In this document: piece after piece, positions 35,030 through 42,301 of the stretch | Layout: the number at the start of each line of letters is the position of its first letter | Position numbering within the stretch: the stretch's first letter is position 1 | Assembly: GCF_024396695.1 (NCBI RefSeq) | Contig: NZ_CP094359.1 | Coordinates: 2,139,501 to 2,203,500 of the forward strand | DNA from: Acidithiobacillus sp. YTS05 | GTDB lineage: Bacteria > Pseudomonadota > Gammaproteobacteria > Acidithiobacillales > Acidithiobacillaceae | DNA length: 64,000 nt | Direction: 5' to 3' | The notes under the pieces: generated by a model | What the model was told of the DNA's origin: nothing | The model's database searches: none | The model's input: the letters and a program-made list of their open reading frames with translations, nothing else | Program-made: the position numbers and the translations under genes

Positions 35030-35761
35030 CTATTGCGTCACCAAGGGCCGGATGGCGCCAAACCCGCCATCCACCGCCAGAATCTGTCCGGTAATCTGCT
35101 CTGCCGACAGTAAGTACAGAATGGCCTGAGCGACTTCCTCAGGCGAAATCAGCGAAGCCAATGGATACTGCTGGCGGGCGAGATCCCGCGCGCGCTCATT
35201 GCGCAGGATGTGCGCTGCGGCCGGGCTATCCATCAGACCGGAACGCACGGCATTGATGCGAATCTGGTCGCGTGCATGGGTGGCAGCGGCGGCTAGCACC
35301 AGGGATTCCAAGCCGCCCTTCGCCGCCGCTACCGCTTCGTGAAAGGCAACACCAATGTCCGCCACTACGGACGAGACAAAGACAGCGGCTCCGCCACCAC
35401 CGGCTTTTCGTCGGATATTCACGAAATTCCGCAGGAGGAAAAAGGCGGAATCGAGGTTGGCGGCCAGACACTGGCGATACGCTGCTTCCGAAGTCTGGGC
35501 CAGCCCCGCCAGCAGGAATGAGCCTGCCAAATGCGCCAGGGCATCCGGGACCAGATCCTGCCGCGCGAGCTCCGCGAAAACGGCCTCCGCGCCGGCCGCA
35601 GTGGATACGTCCGCCTGCAGCCAGAGATCCTCTTTATCCCAGTCTTCTGGTCTCAATTTGCGGGATACGGCAATCACCCGCCAGTTGTCATCGCGCGCCT
35701 GGCGGATCAGTTCCGTGGCCAGCGAACCCGAAGCTCCAGTAACCAGTAGTGATCGTTCCAT
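35030..35761 (-). CDS. short-chain dehydrogenase/reductase (end of PYP operon)
   Basis: A 243-residue SDR with an N-terminal Rossmann motif LLVTGASGSLATELI, AHLAGSF in place of NNAG, and a catalytic region FVSSVVADIGVAFHEAVAAAKGGLESL. The usual YxxxK reads HEAVAAAKGG, so Tyr is replaced (His or Glu at that place), and catalysis may be altered. It ends with GQILAVDGGFGAIRP. AAGGAGG lies 6 nt before the ATG. It is the last gene of the PYP-ligase set, 11 bp after it. Substrate unknown. Confidence 0.8.
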   Translation of the reverse strand: MERSLLVTGASGSLATELIRQARDDNWRVIAVSRKLRPEDWDKEDLWLQADVSTAAGAEAVFAELARQDLVPDALAHLAGSFLLAGLAQTSEAAYRQCLAANLDSAFFLLRNFVNIRRKAGGGGAAVFVSSVVADIGVAFHEAVAAAKGGLESLVLAAAATHARDQIRINAVRSGLMDSPAAAHILRNERARDLARQQYPLASLISPEEVAQAILYLLSAEQITGQILAVDGGFGAIRPLVTQ

Positions 35762-35772
35762 GTTGTGCCTCC

Positions 35773-37107
35773 TTACACGCGCCTTGCCTGCACCAAAATA
35801 TGTCGCCAATGGGCGTACAAGTCGCCTCGTCGAATCTTGCCAGTTGCGCCCTGCCAGACGCTCCATTGTTCCGGGGGCAAGAGAAAGAGCGGATAGCGTT
35901 CGTGCCAGCGCAGCCTGCGCCAGAGCGCGGGGGGCGCCGACGCCAGAGCCGTAAGACGCCGGGATCCCGGCGCACCCAGGATCAGCGCCTCCAGATCGGG
36001 ATACTGCGCCTGCAGGCGCAACTCTTCGTTCTCTGGCTGCACGCCGCGACCATCCGCCAACTTGAACGCGGCATCGATGCGCCCCTGCCATTGGAAACCA
36101 TGCCCATCGGACAAGGCGACGACACGATCACCGCTATCAACCCAGCCCTGCGCATCCTCTAGATCCTCCCAGCCCTGACCATTCCAGCGCCCCATTGCCC
36201 GGCCCGGCGAGCGATAGCGCAGGCTTTCTCGCAGCTCCAGCTCAGTCTGCGGCAGCCGCGAACCGACATAGGCGACCGAGAACACGCCCGGCTCGCCCAA
36301 TAAGATTCCGGGTCCCGCCTCGCTTTGCCCATACCCCACCCGCACGGCGCTGCCGAGCAGACGTTGGGCCAGACTGGCATCCACCGCCGCCCCGCCGATG
36401 ATTCCACCCTGCAGCGCAGAGATGCTTGGATTTGGGAGGAGCTGGGCAATGCGAGGTACCGTAAACAGATGCGTGAAAGACTCATGACGGATCTCGCTGA
36501 GCGCAGCGACGCGCAGCTCCGTACCCGCCGCCACTGCCGGCAGGAGCTCGAGAACGCCGGCAAAAATATGTGCCCAAGACAAGGTGTTGCGGACCAGGCT
36601 GCTGCGGTCGAGATCCAGCGCTGGGGCGTGCTGCTGCAGTTGCCACAGCAGCGCGTCATACCCCAGACCATAAGCGCTACCCGGCCCCACACTCGCAGAG
36701 GTCCAGAAAATGCTGGCCAGGTCTTCCGGATCGGCAACGGGCTGCGCCGCAGGATGCCAGTGCTCGCGCAGCGCGCCATCCTGCCAGAGCACCATGAGCT
36801 GTGGCGCGAGCAGCCGCAAGCGCCGCTCCAGCTCCATCTCTGGTAACGGTGGCAGCGGACAGAACACCCAGTTTCCCTGCCAGGCGGCGAGCCAATACGC
36901 CAGAAAGGCCGGACTATTGGGCAGCATGACGGCGATCCGCGAACGCGGGGCCAGGCGCTGGCGCCAACGCTGTCGCAAACGCAAGGCCCACGCAAGAAGC
37001 GCAGGACCCGGCCAACCATGGCTCGCGCCAGCCACCCGCCAATCCAGAATGAAACCCGACTCAAGACCGGCACGCAGGAGCTGCAGTAGCTCCCGGCGCG
37101 CATTCAC
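35773..37107 (-). CDS. AMP-forming acyl-CoA ligase-like, candidate p-coumarate:CoA ligase
   Basis: A 444-residue adenylate-forming enzyme, shorter than typical 4-coumarate:CoA ligases (about 500-560). IAVMLPNSPAFLAYWLAAWQGNW, IFWTSASVGPGS (P-loop place), GIIGGAAVDASLAQRLLG, VRVGYGQSEAGPGI and the WVDSGDRVVALSDGHGFQWQGR hinge are visible; the C-terminal lysine region reads GATGKIRRGDLY. PYP needs p-coumaroyl-CoA to attach its chromophore, and such ligases often lie beside pyp. Here the gene is coupled (ATGA) to a small gene that is itself coupled to pyp. The specific coumarate role is inferred from this position. Confidence 0.75.
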   Translation of the reverse strand: MNARRELLQLLRAGLESGFILDWRVAGASHGWPGPALLAWALRLRQRWRQRLAPRSRIAVMLPNSPAFLAYWLAAWQGNWVFCPLPPLPEMELERRLRLLAPQLMVLWQDGALREHWHPAAQPVADPEDLASIFWTSASVGPGSAYGLGYDALLWQLQQHAPALDLDRSSLVRNTLSWAHIFAGVLELLPAVAAGTELRVAALSEIRHESFTHLFTVPRIAQLLPNPSISALQGGIIGGAAVDASLAQRLLGSAVRVGYGQSEAGPGILLGEPGVFSVAYVGSRLPQTELELRESLRYRSPGRAMGRWNGQGWEDLEDAQGWVDSGDRVVALSDGHGFQWQGRIDAAFKLADGRGVQPENEELRLQAQYPDLEALILGAPGSRRLTALASAPPALWRRLRWHERYPLFLLPPEQWSVWQGATGKIRRGDLYAHWRHILVQARRV

Positions 37108-37448
37108 GCCGACCCCTCCACATTGTCGGACTGCGCTTCATCCACGGCAGCCAGATAGCGGCGCAGACAGTGCTGCACACCCAGCACCAATGCCTGAGGG
37201 AGCTTGGCTTCCAGTTGGGCGATGCGTCCATCGACAAGTTGCAGCAGCCGAGTCTGCTCCGAGCTCAGAAACGCCCTGCCGTCCCCCTGATAAGCATTGT
37301 TGAGGAGCTGCCACAGGCTTTGCAGACAGAAATACAGCAGAAGATCCTGTTCGTCGCGCAGTCCCGACGTTTGAAATTTCTGTTGTCGCAGCGCGTCGAG
37401 AGCCAGCAGCAAGGCTTCCTCGGACTGTGGCTGCAGTTGCGCGCTCAT
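37104..37448 (-). CDS. conserved small protein between PYP and the CoA ligase
   Basis: A 114-residue, mostly helical soluble protein with no family I recognise. It has Leu- and Gln-rich helices (EEALLLALDALRQQK, LLLYFCLQSLWQLLNN, ARYLAAVDEAQSD-like end) and no signal peptide. Both ends overlap neighbours as ATGA: its start with the pyp stop and its stop with the ligase start. The strict coupling suggests a partner protein, either signalling output or chromophore loading. Confidence 0.6.
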   Translation of the reverse strand: MSAQLQPQSEEALLLALDALRQQKFQTSGLRDEQDLLLYFCLQSLWQLLNNAYQGDGRAFLSSEQTRLLQLVDGRIAQLEAKLPQALVLGVQHCLRRYLAAVDEAQSDNVEGSA

Positions 37449-37843
37449 GCCAGATCCTCGAAGAGCGGAACGACACGATCGAGAAAAAGGAAGACCAGGG
37501 GCGATTGATTTCGGTCGTGTAGCATGTGTACATGCGCCGAGATTGGGCGAATGCGGTAGGTAAAGGTATAGAAGAAGTGCTCATCGAGCTGGCCCTGCGC
37601 ACGGGCTTGCAGATAACGACCACGGAACAACCGGCTCGCGGTGCAAGGTGCGACCTCGACAAAAAAATCCTTGCCAATCACCTCCGCGCGCGGCAAGCCA
37701 CTGAGCCGCTCTTCTGCACTGTTGAACAGCACCACTCGTGCCGCATCATCCAGGGCAATAACGCCAAAACCCCAATCTTCGATCTGGCGCTTGTCGATAC
37801 GCGCGAGTTGATTGCGCCATGCCTGCGGAAAAAAATCTTTCAC
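37445..37843 (-). CDS. pyp: photoactive yellow protein (PYP) homologue
   Basis: A PAS-fold blue-light receptor of 132 residues. The chromophore block VIGKDFFVEVAPCTAS with Cys67 aligns exactly with Cys69 of Halorhodospira PYP, and FFYTFTYRIRPISAHVHM and the GFGVIALDD core also align. Glu44 corresponds to Glu46. Tyr42 is Phe here, Thr50 is Ser and Arg52 is Leu, so the hydrogen-bond network around p-coumarate differs and spectral tuning should change. A GTG at 37843 behind AGGGGAG is chosen; a TTG at 37870 is possible and would add 9 residues. It is divergent from the LitR-like regulator and heads a coupled operon with a CoA-ligase-like gene. Confidence 0.88.
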   Translation of the reverse strand: MKDFFPQAWRNQLARIDKRQIEDWGFGVIALDDAARVVLFNSAEERLSGLPRAEVIGKDFFVEVAPCTASRLFRGRYLQARAQGQLDEHFFYTFTYRIRPISAHVHMLHDRNQSPLVFLFLDRVVPLFEDLA

Positions 37844-37875
37844 TGACTCCCCTATGTTGAAGGTGTGCAAACTTT

Positions 37876-37886
37876 TGTACTATACG
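37876..37886. promoter_or_regulatory. putative LitR operator, PYP side
   Basis: TGTA-CTA-TACG, preceded by TTT, nearly repeats the site at 23207 (TGTACTATACA). On the minus strand TATAGT inside it could be the -10 of the PYP operon. It lies 33 bp upstream of the PYP start. Confidence 0.5.
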
Positions 37887-37934
37887 GCATAGTGACCTTG
37901 GAAACAGTGTAATCCAGCCTCAACCCAGTCTCAA

Positions 37935-37948
37935 GTACGTCCTATACA
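37935..37948. promoter_or_regulatory. second partial motif, LitR side
   Basis: GTACGTCCTATACA, whose reverse complement begins TGTATAG, shares the TATACA and GTAC elements with the two other sites. It lies 20 bp before the regulator start at 37968. It may mediate autoregulation; weaker than the other two. Confidence 0.35.
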
Positions 37949-37967
37949 AATAGAGAACGAAAATCCC

Positions 37968-38891
37968 ATGCAAAGCGAAGAAAGCCTATACCCGATCAGC
38001 GTCGTCGAACAGGAAACCGGTATTTCCAAGGAATTGCTACGGATGTGGGAGCGCCGCTATGAGTTTCCGGTACCCGAACGCGACGGCAGCGGTAATCGCT
38101 TGTACAGTCGATCGCAGATTGAACGTTTGCAGAACATCAACAAACTGCTGGCTGCCGGCTATCGTCCCGGTTTCGTGGTCGGTGCTGACGAAGAAAAGCT
38201 CGATCGCCTACTCGAAGAGCTTCCCGACAGCAGCACCAGCAATATCACGCCGGGCGAGTCTCCGTTGCTGGACGATCTCTGGGAGTCTCTGCGCCTGCGG
38301 GATTTTCGCACGCATCGAAGGTTGCTGCGCCAGCAGCTGACTGCCGAGGGGGTGAGACAGTTCATTACACAGATCGCCGCCCCCCTGCAACAACGACTGA
38401 GTCGTGCAGAACTGGATGACTCGCTGCCGGGCTTCAGCCTGCAGATCGCCACGGAGCAGATCCTGGAGACCTTGGCTCTAGCCATAGCTATGCTCCCCCC
38501 TCCGGATGCAAAGGCACTGCAGATCGTTCTCGCCGACCTACCCGGGGAAAACCGCTCGCTCGAACTGCAGATGACCCGCACCCTCTTGCTGAGCAGCGGC
38601 GCTGATGTGCTGTTTTTGGGCAGTGAACCGAATATGGAGGAGGTGCTCGCCTGCCTACGCCACTGTGCCGTTCCGGTGCTGTTGATCGCGATTTCTGCGG
38701 CATCGGTTTCTGCCACTACGCAACAGGCCATTGCTCATCTGCGTCGCGAGATGCCGGCGCAGAGTACGCTCTGGTTGAGCGGCAGTGGCGCGGAAGAGAT
38801 CGACGAAGAGGGTGGCGAACCACGCTTTCGGCGCTTGCGTGAGCTCCTTGAGGCGGTGCAGAGCTGGCAGAACCCGCCGCGATCATCTTGA
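37968..38891 (+). CDS. LitR/CarH-like MerR-family regulator without evident cobalamin site
   Basis: A 307-residue regulator. The N-terminal MerR winged helix (ISVVEQETGISKELLRMWERRYEFPVPERDGSGNRLYSRSQIERL) is followed by a helical bundle and a Rossmann-like domain, the architecture of the B12-photoreceptor CarH/LitR. The residues for adenosylcobalamin are missing: the EH pair reads Glu163-Gln164 and the DxHxxG motif reads Asp190-Leu-Pro192-Gly. This resembles LitR classes that do not bind B12 and take light input from a partner protein. The divergent neighbour is PYP, which could be that partner. It probably controls the photolyase, Cfa and PYP genes. Confidence 0.8.
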   Translation: MQSEESLYPISVVEQETGISKELLRMWERRYEFPVPERDGSGNRLYSRSQIERLQNINKLLAAGYRPGFVVGADEEKLDRLLEELPDSSTSNITPGESPLLDDLWESLRLRDFRTHRRLLRQQLTAEGVRQFITQIAAPLQQRLSRAELDDSLPGFSLQIATEQILETLALAIAMLPPPDAKALQIVLADLPGENRSLELQMTRTLLLSSGADVLFLGSEPNMEEVLACLRHCAVPVLLIAISAASVSATTQQAIAHLRREMPAQSTLWLSGSGAEEIDEEGGEPRFRRLRELLEAVQSWQNPPRSS

Positions 38892-38897
38892 TCATAT

Positions 38898-38944
38898 TTT
38901 GTCTAGTACAAACTGTTGACAGATAGAAATGCCAGTACTATGCT
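38898..38944 (+). promoter_or_regulatory. strong sigma70-type promoter with palindrome upstream of the HdrA-like gene
   Basis: TTGACA (38916-38921), a 17-bp spacer and TATGCT (38939-38944) form a near-consensus promoter. A perfect inverted repeat, TTTGT-CTAGT-ACAAA (38898-38912), abuts the -35. It begins with the same TTTTGT as the two light-module motifs, but its core differs, so control by the neighbouring MerR protein is uncertain. Confidence 0.65.
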
Positions 38945-38975
38945 CCTCTCATAGGGTCAGCAAAGGAGCAGTGTC

Positions 38976-40031
38976 ATGGCATCTCAAGATACAGTTCTCA
39001 TCGTTGGTGCGGGTCCGGCAGGGCTATCGGCCGCTGCCACCGTCGCCGGAATGGGCAAGAAAGCAGTCATCGTCGAGAAAGAAGATGTGCTGGGCGGCGC
39101 ACCGATAATCTCTGGTTACTCCAAACTTGTGCCCTCGGGCGAGTGGGCGAAAGACGCCATCGGGCGCATGGTGAGCCGAGTGGACGGCGACGGTAACGTC
39201 AGCATCCGCAAATCGACAAAAGTGACGCAATTGGAGGGCGAAGCGGGCAGCTTTATCGCCACCCTAAGCAACGGTGACAAGGTCGAAGCTGGCAGCATCG
39301 TTCTGGCCACAGGCTTCACTCACTTCGATTCCATCAACAAACCCGAGTGGGGCTTTGGTACCTACGAGGACGTGTTGACCACCACACAGATGGAGCAGAT
39401 GGTCGGTATCGGTCAGATTCGGTGTCCCTCTGATGGTCGTGTACCAGAACGTGTTGCCATTCTGCTTTGTGTCGGATCCCGTGACCGTCAGATCGGCCGC
39501 GAGTGGTGTTCCAAGATCTGTTGTACGGTCTCTGCTAACCTGGCGATGGAAATCAAAGAATTATCGCCAACGACCGATGTTTTCATCTACTACATGGACA
39601 TCCGCACCTTCGGTCTCTACGAAGACAAGTTCTACTGGAAGAGTCAGGAAGAGTACAAAACCAAGTTCGTCAAGGCACGTATCGCCGAGGTAACCAAGTC
39701 CCCCGACGGCCGTTTGCTGGTGAAGGGCGAGGATACCCTGGTCAAGCGCCCCATTGTCATCCCCATGGATATGGTGGTGCACGCCATTGGTATGGATCCC
39801 AACGCCCTCAATCCGGAAATCGCCAAGGTGTTCGGTATTGGTCTGGAGAAGCATGGATTCATCGACCGCGCGGAGCAGTACACGAATAGTCAAGGAACCA
39901 CGCGCAAGGGCATTTATGTTTGTGGCGCCGCAACGGGCCCGGAAACCATCGATGACTCCATCGCGCAGGGGCAGTCGGCGGGCTCCCGAGCGGTGATGGA
40001 TCTACATCAGCTCACCAAGCTGAGCGCGTAG
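38976..40031 (+). CDS. HdrA-like FAD-dependent disulfide reductase subunit
   Basis: A 351-residue flavoprotein resembling HdrA of the sulfur-oxidising heterodisulfide reductase-like (sHdr) system. The FAD Rossmann motif LIVGAGPAGLSAAATVAGMGKK is at the N-terminus. The HdrA-specific cysteine block LLCVGSRDRQIGREWCSKICCTVSANLAMEI is in the middle, and GIYVCGAATGPETIDDSIAQGQSAG is the C-terminal FAD motif. It lacks the extra ferredoxin domains of methanogen HdrA, as sHdrA does. sHdr oxidises lipoate-bound sulfane sulfur in acidithiobacilli. No hdrB or hdrC genes are nearby, so this is an orphan or second copy. Confidence 0.83.
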   Translation: MASQDTVLIVGAGPAGLSAAATVAGMGKKAVIVEKEDVLGGAPIISGYSKLVPSGEWAKDAIGRMVSRVDGDGNVSIRKSTKVTQLEGEAGSFIATLSNGDKVEAGSIVLATGFTHFDSINKPEWGFGTYEDVLTTTQMEQMVGIGQIRCPSDGRVPERVAILLCVGSRDRQIGREWCSKICCTVSANLAMEIKELSPTTDVFIYYMDIRTFGLYEDKFYWKSQEEYKTKFVKARIAEVTKSPDGRLLVKGEDTLVKRPIVIPMDMVVHAIGMDPNALNPEIAKVFGIGLEKHGFIDRAEQYTNSQGTTRKGIYVCGAATGPETIDDSIAQGQSAGSRAVMDLHQLTKLSA

Positions 40032-40043
40032 GAGGTGGACGGG

Positions 40044-40259
40044 ATGAACGTACACAACTTTTCGTGGATGAAGGCAGGATTTTTCCTGCTCCTCGCCGGA
40101 CTCTTCGCGAGCCAAGGCTCCGCTAGCCTTCCCTTCTGGAATTTGAGTGCTGGAATCTTGGGCTTGATTGCCGTTGCCTACGCGTTGAGTGGCTTGGTGC
40201 CAAAAGAACATTCCCATGGGGAACTAATCCCCCAGCGAATACCTGTTCGCAAAGATTGA
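40044..40259 (+). CDS. small two-helix membrane protein after the HdrA-like gene
   Basis: A 71-residue protein with two hydrophobic segments (MKAGFFLLLAGLFASQ and LSAGILGLIAVAYALSGL) and a polar, His-containing C-terminus. GGAGG at 40031-40035 selects the ATG at 40044. It starts 12 bp after the HdrA-like gene and ends just before a terminator, so the two form one unit. It might anchor the flavoprotein to the membrane; family not recognised. Confidence 0.65.
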   Translation: MNVHNFSWMKAGFFLLLAGLFASQGSASLPFWNLSAGILGLIAVAYALSGLVPKEHSHGELIPQRIPVRKD

Positions 40260-40276
40260 CTTCTGGTGGCCTATTG

Positions 40277-40301
40277 GGGAGCGTTCGCGCTCCCTTTTTT
40301 T
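40277..40301 (+). terminator. rho-independent terminator
   Basis: A perfect 7-bp stem, GGGAGCG-TTCG-CGCTCCC, with a UUCG tetraloop is followed by seven T. It ends the HdrA-like two-gene unit. Confidence 0.92.
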
Positions 40302-40354
40302 GCATCTCTCCGCCCGTTTTCGTCGTATCCACTACAAGCCAGGAGGACGCCAGC

Positions 40355-40909
40355 ATGACGGTTGACAGCACGAGAGCGTACGCCAAAGGCGTACCCGAAT
40401 TTCCCCTCGATCAGTTTTTCTCCGGTCCGTTGGCGGCCAGTGGCATCTTTTGTGATCGCCGCGGCCGGGTACGTAACCGCTTCTTTATGCATCTGTTTGG
40501 CGAATGGCAGGGTGAAACAGGGACGCTGGAGGAGCGTTTCACTTTCCTTGACGACCAGGGCGCGAACAGCCACGCTGAACGCATCTGGAATCTACAGATC
40601 ACCGACCGCAAAAATTTTCGCGCCACTGCCAAGGGATCCGCTGGGGACCTGGTGGGCATCGCCGAGGGCGCCTCGGAGGGCTATGCCATGCACTGGCGCT
40701 ACACCGTTCGCCAACCCGTGGGCGGGAAGTTCTACAACCTGCGCACCGATGACCGTATGTATCGCCTGGATGCGGATCATGTCACCAATCATAGTCGAAT
40801 GCGCTTCTGGGGGATCTTTGTCGGAGAGGCAATCATCGAAATTCACCGTCTGCCGGCATCCATGGCGGAACTGGCGAGGACCTACCCACAGCCGGGAGAG
40901 TACCGATGA
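40355..40909 (+). CDS. DUF3833 protein without lipoprotein signal
   Basis: A 184-residue DUF3833 protein paralogous to the lipoprotein at 28398. Shared blocks are LDQFFSGPLAASGIFCDRRG, FFMHLFGEWQGETGTLEERF and RQPVGGKFYNLRTDDRMYRL. Here the N-terminus is short and hydrophilic with no lipobox, so it should be cytoplasmic. AGGAGG lies 8 nt before the ATG. It is coupled to the following SDR gene, repeating the DUF3833-SDR pair known from the Rhodobacter singlet-oxygen cluster (RSP_1088-1087). Confidence 0.85.
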   Translation: MTVDSTRAYAKGVPEFPLDQFFSGPLAASGIFCDRRGRVRNRFFMHLFGEWQGETGTLEERFTFLDDQGANSHAERIWNLQITDRKNFRATAKGSAGDLVGIAEGASEGYAMHWRYTVRQPVGGKFYNLRTDDRMYRLDADHVTNHSRMRFWGIFVGEAIIEIHRLPASMAELARTYPQPGEYR

Positions 40910-41667
40910 ACAAAGGCTACTGGCACGGCAAACGCTGCTGGTTGATTGGTGCCAGCAGCGGCATCGGCGCTGCCACCGCCCAGGCCCTGCACGCGGCCGG
41001 GGCACGGGTGGCAATCACTGCGCGCAGCGCCGACAAACTTCAGCAGGTCTTGCCGAACGGAGAAAACGCATTGTTGCTCCCCGCGGATGTTCGGGAAGCC
41101 GCGAGTCTTGAGGAGGCACACGCGCAGATCCTACGTCACTGGCAGGGGCTTGATTTGCTGCTCTATCTGGCCGGGGCCTATGCACCAGCGCGCAGCTGGG
41201 AACTCGATCTGCAGCAGGCAGAAAGCATCCTCGACGTCAATTATCGCGGTGCCCTGCGTACCCTGGCGGCGGCGTTACCCGGTTGGGAAGCGCGCGGTCC
41301 CGGAAAAATCGTTCTGGTCTCCAGCATTGCTGCCCTGCGCGGGCTGCCACAGTCGCTCTATTATGGCCCGAGCAAGGCAGCACTCACTCATCTGGCCGAG
41401 GTTCTGCGCCTGGATCTCGAACCCCGTGGCTTTGGCGTGCAGGTGGCGCATCCTGGCTTCGTCGCCACTCCGCTGACCGCGCAGAATGATTTTGCCATGC
41501 CCCATCTACTGCAACCAGAAGAGGCAGCCCAAACCCTACTGAAAGGTATGCAAAGTCAGCGCTTCGCCATCGAATTCCCTCCCGCCTTTACCCGCCGCTT
41601 TCACGTGCTGCGCTGTCTTCCCTATCGCTGGTATTTTCCCCTTATCCGCCGTGCCACTGGCCTCTGA
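40906..41667 (+). CDS. short-chain dehydrogenase/reductase
   Basis: A classical 253-residue SDR: cofactor motif WLIGASSGIGAATAQAL, LYLAGAY, the catalytic Ser in IVLVSSIAALRG and the YYGPSKAAL Tyr-Lys pair. Start overlaps the DUF3833 stop (ATGA). The basic C-terminus (RRFHVLRCLPYRWYFPLIRRATGL) may bind the membrane. It is probably the RSP_1087-type partner of the DUF3833 protein in modified-lipid or photo-oxidative metabolism. Confidence 0.85.
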   Translation: MNKGYWHGKRCWLIGASSGIGAATAQALHAAGARVAITARSADKLQQVLPNGENALLLPADVREAASLEEAHAQILRHWQGLDLLLYLAGAYAPARSWELDLQQAESILDVNYRGALRTLAAALPGWEARGPGKIVLVSSIAALRGLPQSLYYGPSKAALTHLAEVLRLDLEPRGFGVQVAHPGFVATPLTAQNDFAMPHLLQPEEAAQTLLKGMQSQRFAIEFPPAFTRRFHVLRCLPYRWYFPLIRRATGL

Positions 41668-41722
41668 GGCAAAACGCGCTGTCATTGCCTAGACTGAAAA
41701 GGCAAGAGAAGAGGAGGCGACG

Positions 41723-42277
41723 ATGACTGCAGAAATGAAAGTATTCAGCACCGGTATTGATCCTGAAGACTGGATTCCACAACGCTTTGCCCAACCCGGA
41801 GAAGGGAAGATCCCGCCCATCAGCTGGCTCCATGTTCCCGCCACGGCCAAGAGCCTTATCCTGCTGATGGAACATCGCGGCGCAACAGCCGGAGAGCGGA
41901 TCCACTGGCTGGTCTACGACATCCCGGTGAGTGCTGCGGGTATTCCCGAGGGTGGACCGATTCCGGAGGGGGCCAAGGTCGGAAAAAATGACTTCGGGTC
42001 CACCGGCTATCACCCACCGGTAGGCGACCCTGGCCATAAGTTGCAGCACTATGATTTCCATCTTCTGGCTTGTGATTTGCCCAATCTGGGACTAGCGGAA
42101 GGAGCCAGTTGGGAGGCGGTCAAAGAAGAACTCCGCAAGCAACGTGATCCTGGCGATATCGCGCCGCCCCCGGCCGACGATCCACAGGCCGTCGAATTCC
42201 ATCCCCTGGGACATGTGATCGACCGAGCGGAATTCAGTGGACACTTTGCCCTCGATACGGACAAACCGGCTCAGTAA
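41723..42277 (+). CDS. YbhB/YbcL-family (PEBP-like) protein
   Basis: A 184-residue phosphatidylethanolamine-binding-protein-like fold: PPISWLHVPATAKSLILLMEH, IHWLVYDIPVSAAGIPEGGPIPEGAKVGKNDFGSTGYHPPVGDPGHKLQHYDFHLLACD. The ligand pocket blocks (DIP, GxxGYxPP, GxHxYxF-like HKLQHYDF) are present. No signal peptide, so cytoplasmic. Ligand and role unknown; GAGGAGG lies before the ATG. Confidence 0.82.
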   Translation: MTAEMKVFSTGIDPEDWIPQRFAQPGEGKIPPISWLHVPATAKSLILLMEHRGATAGERIHWLVYDIPVSAAGIPEGGPIPEGAKVGKNDFGSTGYHPPVGDPGHKLQHYDFHLLACDLPNLGLAEGASWEAVKEELRKQRDPGDIAPPPADDPQAVEFHPLGHVIDRAEFSGHFALDTDKPAQ

Positions 42278-42301
42278 TCTGGCATTGTAGATCAACTCGC
42301 T

